Assembly: GCA_029215795.1 (NCBI GenBank)
Contig: JARDYH010000002.1
Span: forward strand, 272,188,310 to 272,252,309
Direction of reading: 5' to 3'
DNA length: 64,000 nucleotides
Source: Anniella stebbinsi
Taxonomy: Eukaryota > Chordata > Lepidosauria > Squamata > Anniellidae
Shown here: piece by piece, positions 10,540 to 20,990 of the stretch
Layout: the number at the start of each line of letters is the position of its first letter
Position numbering within the stretch: the stretch's first letter is position 1
The notes under the pieces: model-generated
The model's input: only the letters and a program-made list of their open reading frames with translations
What the model was told of the DNA's origin: nothing
The model's database searches: none
Position numbers and translations under genes: made by a program

Positions 10540-11420
10540 ATCTATATTAGGGCAATACCTTTATTAGGCCAACCCAAAGGTCACAAAACAGTGTGCCAGC
10601 TTTCGGGTTCTTCAGAATGCTTTATCAGCCGTAATGGTAAACAAAGCAAGTGGGCAGGGAGGGGAAATGCTGTCTAGCGTTGAAGCCATGGAGTCTGCAT
10701 TTAGTCACAGTCTTAAGATGTAATGTGGGAAAAGATTTCAGACATTCAAATTTGGTTCTAGTAGGGGCTGCAATGACTTTCATTGGCACTAGGACTGTCC
10801 CTCAGGCTGTTGGGGTCAAGAAACAAACAAAAAATGGTTCATCCCACATTTCCGAAAACATTAAACAGTTGCCCAGATCTGTCTCCGTCTGTAAGCGGAA
10901 CACACAGGTCCCTTGGCAGATAGAAAACAAAGGTAGAGAGAAAATGACATCTTTTGCACTTTAAGTGAGCAAAAACATTCTTCTGATTATTATTATTTTG
11001 TAAGTCCTTTGCCCCATTCACTCTTTTTAATCCATTTTCTCAGAGCTCACTGAAAGTCCAGTCAATATCTCCTTTCTCTGAACTCCCCTGAGTTGTTCGA
11101 AGCTCTGTCTTGCCTCAGTGGGTTCTTTTCATCTCACGTCATGCATCACCTTCCGTTTGACTGTCTTGACCCTGTACTATCTGCTGCTATTGGATCTTCA
11201 AGACAGTGATTAATATGCTGCTGGCCACCTTGATCTTTCCACTAGTCATTCTGATCTCTCTAATCTCCCCCACTTTTTTTTACCCACTTGATCTTCCCCT
11301 TCACAATCGTAGGCTTTTCCACTTTGCCCTCTCAATGGGTATCAACATTCACGAAAGCTCACCTGATGCTCACATTTATATTGATGAGTGAATCTGGTCT
11401 GAGTTTGATTGCACAGTAGG
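10540..11420. other. Unassigned region with repeat-like edge
   Basis: The left edge (CTTTATTAGGCCAACCCAAA, then AGCTTTCGGGTTCTTCAGAA and TGCTTTATCAGCC) and a phrase near 11,350 (CACGAAAGCTCACCTGATGC) look like ends of an interspersed vertebrate repeat. I cannot name it or prove that both ends belong to one element. Nothing coding is recognised. Confidence 0.3.
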
Positions 11421-12589
11421 ATTTCCTGTGCTCAGGCACTTATAATGTAATAATCTGAACACCTGTCTTATGAACGACTTTTGGAGACTGGGGAAAAGAG
11501 GGTTATGGCTACAACAGGCTTTTCATTTCAACAGGTATTGACAAAAACTATTGCTGTTAGCGTTAGTGCCTTCTCTGTTGTATCTGGATTTCTCTTTACG
11601 GCTTTTCTACCCGAGGCTCATCATTCTGTAGTCATGCTTGTTTATGGGTTCTTTAGGTGACATCATGTCCTTCCAGTTTCACTTCTGTGTCTAACCAGCA
11701 CTTGGGTGAGGTTTATTTTTTAAGACCAGGGAAAATGCGGCATTTAATTGTGATAGTGAAAGAAAGTGTGATTTCCACTTGTGTATTTGTGCTATACAGC
11801 ACAGCACCACCTAGGGGTTATGTGGTGGGAAAGCAGGAAAGGAAATGCACCTTGCGTAATGCTCAGATCTCAATTCTGTGCCAAAACTGTAAGCAGATGC
11901 AGCGAATTTACAGCCTCTTGTAGAAAAGCTCTTAGAAGTAGAGATTTATACTCAAATGCCAAGCCTAAACTTATTGGAGAAAACAGAGAGAGAGGGAGTA
12001 AAGGGAAAGAGAGAGAGATGCCTATGTGCATGGCCTATTTAAACAAAGAGTGAATTTAATTGTGCACTCATTGTAGAATGTACAACCTGGTACTTTTAGG
12101 AGATAACTTACTAGAGTCAGCCTCACACAGGAGCTCAGCCTAGTCATATGAAGACTAATAGTGGGGTGTCATGGGTCATGTATGTCAGCAAGTCCCACCC
12201 CAACATTTCACTCCACCTGGCTTTTAGCAATAAGGTCTAAAGGAGTTTTGGGCTGAACATACTTTCAGCCCCATAATGCTAAATGCTTGCTAATTGCCCA
12301 CATGCTTGGGGATGTTGGGGGTGGGGCTTGCATGGGCAGCCCCGTCCCAGTGTACTCTTTTAACTTGTATGTAGGCAAACACCAGCAGAGGGCTATGGTA
12401 TTACAGTGATTTGGAATCAGGTTCGTTGATTGTCATTTGTAAAATTGCTTGGGAGATGGGGAAGGGTTGTTGGTGACAGCACAGGCACTAGCCAATCTGT
12501 ACCATCCAGTAAGATTTCTCCCCATTCAAACTGAAACAGACTGAAAAGCTACGGACTGGGTACTCCCAGGTTTTATCCCAAGGGACAAA

Positions 12590-12720
12590 GGTCCTTTCTA
12601 TACCATAGGGGTGTAGAGGGAAGGAGGGAGGGCAATCCCGGAAGTACCTAATATACACCAGCAATGCACAGGGACCAGTCGGGGGCCATCCTAGGCAAAA
12701 CGCCTGGTGTGGAAAGGGCC
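12590..12720. mobile_element. Small MITE, GGYCCTTTC ends
   Basis: The left end GGTCCTTTCTATACCATAG and the right end CTGGTGTGGAAAGGGCC are inverted repeats. AAA borders both ends (possible 3-bp TSD). At 131 bp with no coding capacity, it shares end sequence with the 9,683-10,215 element and probably belongs to the same group. Confidence 0.6.
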
Positions 12721-12961
12721 AAAGAGATACATTTGGATTAAGTGTTACAAATGTTACACCCTACAAATATTACACCCTAAAATAGCCATTTAGAATATGG
12801 GAATACAGTATAAGAAATGTCTATACAGCAAAGTAAACATTCTCCTATACTTATGTTTTCTACCCTCTTTGTTCTCTAATAGTGCCGTTTACACACAGGT
12901 TGTATTATTGTCTTTGTCTCAGCATCTATGCAGTGATACTGCACAGATATCTATACCCAGG

Positions 12962-12964
<3 letters not shown>

Positions 12965-12999
<35 letters not shown>
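12965..12999. repeat. (ATT)n microsatellite
   Basis: About 11 ATT units with no obvious adjoining LINE tail. Confidence 0.9.
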
Positions 13000-13001
<2 letters not shown>

Positions 13002-13504
13002 TTTAAAGGGAAAAAACACCTACTCCACCCATGTCTGCTACAGATGTGATTCTACTGGCTTGCCTTTTCATTTTGTTTGTTTTCATTTCATCCCATGATC
13101 TCAGTCATTCCTTCTGCTTTCTAAGGCCTTCAGATCTCTTATAGGCCTGAAACTTAAGGCCCTTTCTGCTATGAACAATTTTGAATGCCTCAGGTGTCTC
13201 ACACTCTGATGGACCTCTCTCCTCTCAGCCTACCTAAATCCTCCTCATGCTTATGCCTTCAGATTGCCTCTTCCCCTTATCCAGCTTCCAGACTCTCGTC
13301 TCTTAAAAACTGATTTGATATTTATGTAAGAGTGAATGAAACACAGCTTCTTTCTCTGGCTACTTACTTACTACTTAACCAGAGAAATTGTCTAATAGGG
13401 GCACTATATTTCTCAGAGTTGACTAAACCCCAGCTCTTACCTAAGCACATCAACAGAGATCAACTGTTAGTGCATGCATTTGTAGCATAGCTTTTTCACA
13501 TCTT

Positions 13505-13590
13505 AAGGAGTGCAATGTCTATTCAGAAGTAAATCCCACTGAGTTCAATGAAGCTTTCTCCCATGTGAGTCGATATAGGGTTGCAGGCTC
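13505..13590. repeat. Short palindromic repeat, same family as 8,075
   Basis: GTGCAATGTCTATTCAGAAG followed by TAAATCCCACTGAGTTCAAT and CTCCCATGTGAGTCGATATA with GGGTTGCA at the end. It is a diverged copy of the self-complementary unit at 8,075-8,170. Confidence 0.45.
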
Positions 13591-13889
13591 AAGCTGCAAT
13601 CTCATGCTAAACTAAATGCTCCTTTTAACATACATAGTGAAGCTATGACTGCTACTTTTATTTGCTCTCCTGCAAGCATGCACATCCCTGATTTGGATTG
13701 GGTTCATGGCATTTCAGGAAAGGAAGTTTTAAGCTCCCTCCCTCCATTTTTTGTTCTGAAATCCCAACCCCCATAAGGGGGGGAGTGTTTAAAAAAAGAA
13801 AAAAAAAGCCTTCATTGATTTTAAAGTAGGTTTCAGTTGTATCTGCCTTGAGTGCAAAGCCGAATATGAGCCAGCACGGAGCTCAGCTT

Positions 13890-14242
13890 CTTCTTCTTCT
13901 TCATCTTCTCAACAATATTTATATACCGCTCAATTATCTAACACTGATTCCAGAGCAGCGAACATAAGTATAAACAATGAAAGAAAGAAGATTAAAAAGG
14001 CAACTTAAAATGGTTCAATTTGAAAACAAAGGAACTAGAAAAACAGTGGACAGTCAGTTGAGGAAGGCTTCTTGAAACAGAGTTTTTATCAGGAGGTGCC
14101 ACAAGCAGCCTAGTGTTGGCTCCTGCCTGACCTCCAGGAGCAGAGAGTTCTACAGAGAAGGGGCCACTACACTAAAAGCTCTTCTCCTGGTGGATTCCAA
14201 TCGGGCCATAGGTCCATGTGGAATCACAAGGAGCATGCCCTC
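13890..14242 (-). mobile_element. Outer LINE, 3' portion (split by nested insertion)
   Basis: On the minus strand this reads the C-terminal LINE phrase 'ARLESTRRRAFSVVAPSLW' (about 14,150-14,205), then a 3' UTR and a tail whose + strand form is AATATTTATATACCGCTCAA beside (CTT)n at 13,889-13,905. The phrase is the direct continuation of 'LPYQPAQSLRS' found at 16,744-16,800, so the two pieces are one minus-strand LINE split by the inserted LINE at 14,244-16,743. Confidence 0.75.
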
Positions 14243-14243
14243 C

Positions 14244-14295
<52 letters not shown>

Positions 14296-14320
14296 TATTA
14301 TTATAATAATAATAAATTAT
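14244..14320 (-). repeat. (AAT)n tail of the nested LINE
   Basis: Long (AAT)n/(ATT)n tract. On the + strand it appears as AAT, the same orientation as the tail of the minus-strand LINE at 28,772. It therefore fits the 3' end of a minus-strand insertion, although the LINE sequence beside it (14,323 onward) is on the + strand. Confidence 0.75.
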
Positions 14321-14322
14321 TT

Positions 14323-14469
14323 CTGCTGTGTGGTGTACCACAAGGTGCCATCCTTTCCCCAATGCTGTTTAACATTTATATGAAACCGCTGGGAGAGATC
14401 ATCCAGAGGCATGGGGCGGGGTGCTATCAGTATGCTGATGACAACCAAATATATTTCTCTATGCCTTAA
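14323..14469 (+). pseudogene. LINE RT fragment, GVPQG and YADD blocks
   Basis: The frame gives 'LCGVPQGAILSPMLFNIYMKPLGEIIQRHGAGCYQYADDNQIYFSMP'. It contains the primer-grip-like GVPQG block and the catalytic YADD. A stop codon (TAA) follows directly, then the frame continues at 14,494. It is nearly identical to the minus-strand copy at 29,084-29,857. Confidence 0.85.
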
Positions 14470-14493
14470 ATAACAGCATTAGCTAAGGATAAT

Positions 14494-14940
14494 GTGTCTC
14501 CTCTGAATGAATGTTTTGAGGTGGTAATGGGCTGGATGAGGAAAAACAAACTGAAGCTGAATCCAGACAAGGCAGAGGTGCTTGCTGTCAAAAGCCACAA
14601 CCTGGGTTTGGAGGTGTGCCAACCAGTTCTGGATGGGGTTACACTACTCCTGAAAGGCTGTGTTCACAACTTTGGGGTGCTCCTGAATCCATCACTCCAA
14701 ATGACAGCTCAGATAGATGCGACGGCCAGGAGTGCCTACCATCAGCTTCAGCTGCTACGCCAGCTGTGTCCCATCCTAGAGTTGATAGTGCATGCGCTGG
14801 TAACTTCGAGGCTCGACTTCTGCAATGCGCTGTACATAGGGCTACTTCTGTGCCTAGTCCGGAAACTTCAACTAGTTCAAAATTGGCAGCCAGGTTGGTC
14901 ACCTGTACACCTAGAGATGACCATATTACACCAGCTTTAA
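14494..14940 (+). pseudogene. LINE RT thumb/connection fragment
   Basis: 148 residues: 'WMRKNKLKLNPDKAEVLAVKSHNLGLEVCQPVLDGVTLLLKGCVHNFGVLLNPSLQM' then 'LVTSRLDFCNALYIGL'. It continues the YADD fragment and loses frame near 14,890, where the C-terminal phrases move to the frame at 14,616-15,269. Confidence 0.85.
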
Positions 14941-15269
14941 AATCGCTCCAATGGCTGCCAATTAGTTTCCGGGCAAAGTACAAAGTGTTGGTCATTACCT
15001 TTAAAGCCCTACATGGTTTGGGTCCAGGTTACCTGCGGGATCGCCTTCTCCCATATAACCCACCCCACACGCTCAGGTCCTCTGGGACGAACTTACTACA
15101 GTCAGCCAAGACTAGGCTGACAACCGTTGCCCAGAGGACCTTCTCTTCTGCCACCCCCAGACTGTGGAATGGCCTGCGGGAGGAGATTCATCAACTTAAC
15201 AGTCTTTTAGAATTTAAGAAAGCTATAAAGACTGATCTCTTCCAGCAGGCCTATCCAGTGGAATTTTAG
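14895..15269 (+). pseudogene. LINE ORF2 C-terminal fragment
   Basis: The C-terminal third of the frame 14,616-15,269 contains 'ITPALKSLQWLPISFRAKYKVLVITFKALHGLGPGYLRDRLLPYNPPHTLRSSG', 'RTFSSATPRLWNGLREEIHQLNSLLEFKKAIKTDLFQQAYPVEF' and a stop. This is the normal end of ORF2 in this LINE group. The first part of that frame (14,616-14,890) is a shadow of the preceding RT fragment. Confidence 0.85.
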
Positions 15270-15442
15270 AATGTTGTTAGGATGTTTTTAGAATGTTTTA
15301 TTGCTATTTTAATAATGTATATCATGTTTTTAATCAGTTTTATGTATTTTATCATATTTTATATTTACTGCTGTTCCCCGCCTCGATGCAAACGGAGGCG
15401 TAGATCATCCGCTAAGGTGACCATAGCAGTCTCAACTCCATA

Positions 15443-16032
15443 TCACACTCTGAAGCCAGTTTGAAATGGGTCTAGAAAATCAGTGTCATCCAAAACTGCT
15501 TGGAGTTGGAAGGCAATCACCCTCTCGATCACCTTGCCCCAAAATAGAAGATTTGATACTGGCCTGTAGTTATTAAGGTCCAGGGGGTCCAGGGAGGGCT
15601 TTTTTTTAGAAGAGGCTGTACCACCGCTTCTTTTAAACATGACGGCAAACTCCCCTCCATGAGAGATGTATTAATAATATATTGTAATTGTGATCTAACT
15701 GCATCTCCTCCCTGGGCGACCAGCCAAGAAGGATAGGGATCAAGAGAGGAAGTCCTCCTCACTCGTCTAATCAGCTTGTCCACATTCTCAGTGGACACTC
15801 CATTGTCAGCCTCTGCTATGAGTGTGTCTAAGTTGGCTTTTATCCGAGAGATTTTATCTGTGAAATGATCGTTAAAGGCATCACAGCGAACTACCGTAGG
15901 CTCTAAAGTCGGGTTCAGGGGGGAAGGTGTCTGCGGTAGACCCCTCACCACCCTGAACAGTTCTGCTGGATGCGAATTTGCAGACACAATGTGTGCAGAG
16001 AATAAAGCTCTCTTTGCTGCATGTATTGCCAC
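15443..16032 (-). pseudogene. LINE linker and RT N-terminal fragment
   Basis: Two overlapping minus-strand frames, 15,529-16,032 ('SAHIVSANSHPAELFRVV', 'DHFTDKISRIKANLDT', 'SLDPYPSWLV', 'SLMEGSLPSCLKEAVVQPLLKK') and 15,443-15,640 ('SLDPLDLNNYRPVSNLLFWGKVIERVIAFQLQAVLDDTDFLDPFQTGF'), are joined by one frameshift near 15,600. They are the region between endonuclease and RT and the first RT blocks. Confidence 0.85.
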
Positions 16033-16059
16033 CCCATAGGAATGGAGATGTTCTCTATG

Positions 16060-16314
16060 TCATGTCTTGTTGGATATAATCCGAGTTTTCCGCCTTCGGT
16101 GCTCCAGTTGTCGTCCTTCCCGCTTCAACTCCCTGAGATCTTCTGTATACCAGGGCACCCGGTTAGAAGCAGGTTGGAGAGGACGTTTGGGGGCGATCAT
16201 GTCGATAACCCTAGTTAGGTCTTGATTCCATCTATTGACCAAGGCTTCTACAGGATCGTCGACAATACCAGCCATAGAACCCTCTAAGGCTTTTTGGAAT
16301 CCAGAAGGATCCAT
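16060..16314 (-). pseudogene. LINE endonuclease-RT linker fragment
   Basis: 'VDDPVEALVNRWNQDLTRVIDMIAPKRPL' and 'VPWYTEDLRELKREGRQLEHRRRKT' are typical of the post-endonuclease linker in CR1/L2-type ORF2. It lies in order between the endonuclease fragment (16,321-16,743) and the RT start (16,032). Confidence 0.8.
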
Positions 16315-16320
16315 CAGCCT

Positions 16321-16743
16321 TCAAGGGCGGACCATCTTAATAGGTCTGCCACTCCTGCAGGGGCGGGTGGTAGCTGTGATACTAACCCTGACCAGAAAAT
16401 GGTCTGTCCATGACAATGCAGAGGTATTTGTTACCTCCTCCAACAGATCTGTCTGTTCAGAACTGAAAACAGCATTAAGGGTGTGACCTGCTAAATGTGT
16501 GGGTCCAGAGACCAATTGGGATAGGCCCATGGTTGTCATGGATGCCATGAACTCCTGAGCTGCACCTGACAAGCAGGCCTCGAATGGGATGTTGAAATTG
16601 CCCAGGACCAAAAGCCTGGGTGACTCCAAGACCATCTCTGAGACCAGTTCCGTGAGCTCGGACAAGGAGTCTGATAGGCAGTGGGGGGGCTGGTACACTA
16701 AGATAATCCCTAGTCTATCCCTGGTCTTCAGACTCAGGTACAC
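16321..16743 (-). pseudogene. LINE endonuclease fragment
   Basis: 140 residues: 'LGIILVYQPPHC', 'VSEMVLESPRLLVLGNFNIPFEA', 'AQEFMASMTTMGLSQLVSGPTHLAGHTLNAVFSS', 'WTDHFLVRVSI'. The blocks correspond to the C-terminal half of an AP-endonuclease-like domain, with G-N-F-N in place of G-D-F-N and the final S-D-H box changed to T-D-H. The 5' end of the nested element lies at its start, where it abuts the outer LINE. Confidence 0.85.
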
Positions 16744-17215
16744 AATGACCTCAGTGATTGGGCAGGTTGGTAAGGGAGAATGCGCTCTCTCAGATACTGT
16801 GGTCCCAAGTTCTTTAGGGCTTTGTACACTAGTACCAAAACCTCAAACCTGGCCTGGTAGTCAATAGGTAGCCAGTGCAATTCCCTCAGCAAAGGAATCC
16901 TACGCTGAAAAGAGGCAGCTCCTGACAACAGCCAAGCTGCTGCATTTTGCACTAGCTCCAGCTTCTGGAGCAGTCTTAAGGGCAGCTCCACATAGAAAGC
17001 ATTGCAGTAATCCAGTCTTGAGGTTACTAATGCCCGTACCACTGTGGCCAAGCTATCCCTGTCCAGAAGAGGCCGTAGCTGGCGAGCCAGCCAAAGCTTA
17101 TAAAGGCACACTGAGCTGCCATGGCCACTCCAGTGACAACGATGGATCTAGGAGTACCACCAAACTATGAACCTGATCTTTCAGAGGGAGTGCAATCCCA
17201 ACCCCGTCTCCGCCC
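16744..17215 (-). mobile_element. Outer LINE, RT C-terminal part
   Basis: The minus-strand frame 16,734-17,111 reads 'LARQLRPLLDRDSLATVVRALVTSRLDYCNAFYVELPLRLLQKLELVQNAA', 'LHWLPIDYQARFEVLVLVYKALKNLGPQYLRERILPYQPAQSLRS'. Just upstream, at 17,098-17,215, is 'GVGIALPLKDQVHSLVVLLDPSLS'. It stops abruptly at 16,744, where the nested LINE begins, and resumes at 14,242. Confidence 0.8.
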
Positions 17216-17984
17216 CAGTGGGCATACATTCTAGAAAATGCTGCAAGGGAGTAACAGCAGAAGGGAGGAAAATGGAGGTGATTTACGCAGAGAGAAAAAT
17301 ACATGTGTTCCCCCTCCCCACCCATTCATAGGTACCTGAGCTTAGCTCAAGTAGGAATCAGGTCAAGGATTTTGGGGGAAAGTAGGCTCTTCTGATTTGA
17401 AGGAAGTGACATTGTAGAGGCATTCTAGGAAGCAGTTCCATGCATAAATCAGTGGGATTCAAGTGTGGTTCAGTATATGCTGAATTTTAGCCAGTGTTTC
17501 TAATCTGCTCTGCAATGGACAAAAATAAATTTAAAAATCAGGTTTTCAGCTGCAGCAATGGGCAGGCTGAAGAGCAGGTCAATTACTGTCACAAGCATAG
17601 CAAGTTCAAATTATTATCACATTAGGGATGTATGCGAAGTTGTAATACTGCCAGATAAGATCTTATAAAGCTGGCCTGGCTTGAATATTATATGACATCA
17701 GTTAAAACAGGCCTTTTAGATATGAGGGGAACCAGTTTGCCTTGCAGGTTTTCATTTGTTAGCTTAAGATTTCAATAAGAAAGCAATAATTTGTATTTAA
17801 AAAGAGAAAAGTTCTTTCTCCCCCTGTGTATCTAATAACTGATTTAAACAGTACACTCATCAAATAGGACCACAATTCAACATGTACCTTCAAGACATGC
17901 ATACTCTCGAGTATAGGTGAGAAGACCAGTGCAACATCCAAGAATTGACGTGGTATAGTCTTATGACTTGAGTAAAAGCTGGTA

Positions 17985-18516
17985 CAGAATATGGCCACCT
18001 GGAAGTCAGCTCATGTGACACTGATACTATGGCAGTTGCACTGGTTTCTAGTGTGTTTTTGAGCCCAATTTCAAGTGTTGGTTTTCTCCTGGAAAGCCTT
18101 GAATGGTTTGGGCCCAAGTTCCTTGAAAGATCGCTTCACCTCTACAAGCCTGCCCAAACTCTGAGCTAAACAACCGAGGCCCATCTCATTTACCTGGTGC
18201 CAAGTGCAATTAGGCTGGCGAGTACAAAGGACAGAGCCTTTTTGGTAGTGGCCCCATACCTCTGGAACAATGACCTTCCAGTGGGGGTTCATCAGGCCCC
18301 TTCTTTGCATGTCTTCAAGAACGCTCTGAACGTCTACCTGTATTCACTTCTCTTTTGTTAATTTCAGAGCTGCTGTTTAATTTATAAGCAATGTTTTTAA
18401 TGTATTCTACTGTTCTGTATTCTTTTTCAATCTTGTATTATTTGTTTTTATCTTGAACACTGCCTTGGGAGGGTTCCATTCTTAAAGGTGGGCTAAAATG
18501 GATACTAATAAATCAA
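17985..18516 (+). mobile_element. LINE 3' end, relic
   Basis: Degraded C-terminal ORF2 phrases: TCCTGGAAAGCCTTGAATGG (18,087) then TTTGGGCCCAAGTTCCTTGA, a 'LWNN.LP'-like phrase at about 18,258 and the tail phrase GAACACTGCCTTGGGAGGGT near 18,455. This tail differs from the 'gcccagagagcttcgg' type and resembles the second tail at 2,076. Confidence 0.65.
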
Positions 18517-18764
18517 TGTACTCCCCAAGGTTTTATGTAGAGAATCACTTGCTTGTCTGCTTGCTTGCATGAGGATCCCCGACTGCGGTAGATCCAATTA
18601 CTTCTAGCTGGAATTTAGTGAGCAATACTGTGTGTGAAAAAGTGAAGGAGGTGTGGGCCCAAGGCAGTGGAGAAGATGTAGGAACATTCCAATTTCCTGC
18701 ATGGAATGACTGGATCTGGATCGGAACTTGGCTATCAACGATTTTACTGATCTTCAGCTGTTGC

Positions 18765-19140
18765 AACATAGGAAAGAATCCAATGGGGCAATTCCTCTCC
18801 CGCCATTTCTCTTCTACCCTGCTAATTCCATTTCACAAGCACCCCTCCCCCACTTGTGCAATGGCAATTTAGTACTTCCATGGCAACCCAAAATGAGTGG
18901 AAAGGCTATTTTCTGGAAGGAGGCAGGTTGGCACAGAAGGCTCACATAAAGGGGCTTCGCTAACCAGCCTCCTTTCAGAAACAAGTGTTTCTGCTCACTT
19001 TGAGGCTTCCTTTAGCAAGCACTAAACCTCCCTTTTGTTAGCTTATGCAACAAAATTGGTGGGACCCACACTTATGGAAGGGCATCAGTGGGGTGGAAAG
19101 GAATCAGCGGGGGCATAAATGCCCCATTGGATCCTGCCCA
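18765..19140. mobile_element. MITE-like element, AATCCAATGGGGCA ends
   Basis: AATCCAATGGGGCAATTCCT (18,778) is mirrored by AATGCCCCATTGGATCCTG (19,118-19,136). The interior carries a second inverted pair (GAGTGG... TTTCTGGAAGGAGGCAGG versus CCAGCCTCCTTTCAGAAAC). A relative lies at 25,930-26,715, interrupted there by an L1 fragment. Non-coding. Confidence 0.6.
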
Positions 19141-19149
19141 TAGGTCCCA

Positions 19150-19345
19150 ACCATTTAAATCTATCAAAATATGCATTGAAATATGTATTTTGAGGGGAAA
19201 GTACATTTTTAAATAATACTTTGCGAGAAAATACATGTTTCTGTACAGTGAAATGCATACTTAAATGAGAAGAATTTAAATAAATTCCCCAGACTGCAGT
19301 AGGAACAGAATGGAGCATACCAATATGTGGAAGCCACACGGACTG
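19150..19345. repeat. Dispersed A/T-rich repeat, diverged copy
   Basis: Series of ATGCATT / ATACATTTT / GGGGAAAGTACATTTTT phrases like those at 32,930 and 38,950, followed by a 'GGAACAGAATGGAGC' end. Assignment to the same family as 165-360 is tentative. Confidence 0.3.
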
Positions 19346-19739
19346 GAAATTGACACTCTTCCTTGTGTCAATATCATTTTCAGGTGGTGAAACTCTACTG
19401 GAATGGGAGGAGGCAGTGTTATGGACTCGCCCACACACTTGTCACTGGAGTACATAGTCTTTGGACAAGAACTCCCATCAAACCCCTGGGCCCCAGGCTG
19501 GGCAAGACCGCTCTTGCAGCTCCTCTGCTATTAAGGGAAATTGACTCCTAATTTGCACTGATAATGGCTTTAATAACTTCAAACTGTATGGTTTCATGAT
19601 CGCATGAGTGACCATCTCCAGAGTAATATACCTAAGGCGAAGTCCTGTTGTGTGAACACTTCTATCTAGGAATGGATTGCTAGAAGGAGATTTTCCACTG
19701 GAAAGCCACCATATCAATCATTAGCTTGCATTAATGAAA

Positions 19740-20200
19740 ATCTCTGCTAGTGGCGATCTCTTATTGACTACAACTGCTACAGGAAAGCTATTCATCAGGA
19801 TAAAAACACGCTCGTTCAGAAAATAATGCATGCAGGCTTCCTCTGCATTGTGGCACTCTGAGAAACTAAAGTGTAATTAGTTGTATGTGATCTATCACAT
19901 CCCATAATTAAGTTCTAGAGAACCGTTTTAACATTAATATACAGCTATGAATGAGGTCCTTCGTTACTTAGTGAAACAGCAGGTCAGATTATTAATAACT
20001 AATCAAAAGTGCATCGGAAATGATTTTGATGATGCAGCCTGTTCATTGTGTGGCATGGCAGAATTGTATCATTTTAAATCCAGGAAACTTATCCATTGCT
20101 GTCTGATTTCTGCAAACACCTATAGGCATATAACACTGACTGATATGATGGAGTGAAAAAGCCCATTAAATAGATCCAGCATATAATTGTATATCAAGCT
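19740..20200. other. Repeat-free stretch, possible conserved non-coding element
   Basis: Balanced sequence with homeodomain-like cores (GTAATTAGTTG, CATAATTAAG) and no relation to other repeats in the window. Inference only. Confidence 0.2.
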
Positions 20201-20591
20201 TTTTGAATGGATTTGGTAAATGAATGCACCCTACTGGCTCTAATTTGTCAGTGGAGGCTGGTGACTCCGATGTCTTGAGGTGGTGAACCTGCTCTGGGTT
20301 TCAGTCAGAACCAGACAGAAACCTAATGGAGCTATCCAAGATACTGAAACTGCTGTGGGTTTCAATCAGACGTCAAAATGAGCTATCCAAGGTGCTGAAC
20401 CCTCTGCGGCAGCTTCACTTAGCTTTCAGACTGAGTTATTACTAGGCATTGCTCACCCATTTTCAAACGTAAGGGTTAGAAACTTGCTTTCTTAAAAAGC
20501 GAAAATGGAGATTATGCTTAGAAAGCTGAATTACTAATGCACCCATTATCACATGCCCCACCCTCTGCCTCCCTCATGATTCCACAGAGTT

Positions 20592-20990
20592 ATGGACACT
20601 GTTCGTGCAACCACTTCCATATTGGATCCTTGCCACTCTTGGCTAATAAAAGCTAGCAGGGATGGAACAACTGGCTGGGCCAGGGAAGTGATTAATGCCT
20701 CTTTGCAAGAGGGAGTGGTCCCAGGCCTCCTGAAAGAGGCGGCAGTGAGACCATTCCTAAAGAAATCTTCCCTGGACCCTGAAAATCTTAATAACTACAG
20801 GCCAGTAGCAAATGTTCCATTCCCGGGCAAGGTCCTGGAGCGGGTGGTTGTGAGCCAGCTCCAGGCACTCTTGGATGAGACTGATTATCTGGATCCATTT
20901 CAGTCGGGTTTCAGGCCTGGTTTTGGTACAGAAACAGCCTTGGTCGCCTGTATGATGACCTATGTCGGGAGAAAGACAGGGGGAGTGTGA
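20592..20990 (+). pseudogene. LINE RT, N-terminal blocks
   Basis: 132 codons: 'SILDPCHSWLIKA', 'SLQEGVVPGLLKEAAVRPFLKKSSLDPENLNNYRPVANVPFPGKVLERVVVSQLQALLDETDYLDPFQSGFRPGFGTETALVA'. These are the template-binding and fingers blocks of a non-LTR RT. A one-base loss near 20,950 moves the palm into the next frame (20,987-21,849). The start shown is arbitrary because the 5' end is truncated. Confidence 0.9.

Larger units (their letters stand above)
14244..16743 (-). mobile_element. Nested L2/CR1-group LINE with inverted 3' half
   Basis: The 5' half (endonuclease, linker and the beginning of RT) reads on the minus strand from 16,743 down to 15,397. The 3' half (from the 'GVPQGAILSPMLFNIYMKPL' block to just before the tail) reads on the + strand from about 14,325 to 15,395. 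Tail polarity and outer LINE continuity indicate that the original insertion was entirely minus-strand. Relative to the intact-order relative at 28,772-30,172, about 200 bp (the palm A region) is missing between the halves. Both breakpoints meet at 15,396. Confidence 0.7.

Noticed and set aside
14616..14890. First part of a 217-codon ORF on the + strand
   Set aside because: It overlaps the true RT frame (14,494-14,940) and is a frame shadow. Only its C-terminal part is LINE coding sequence.
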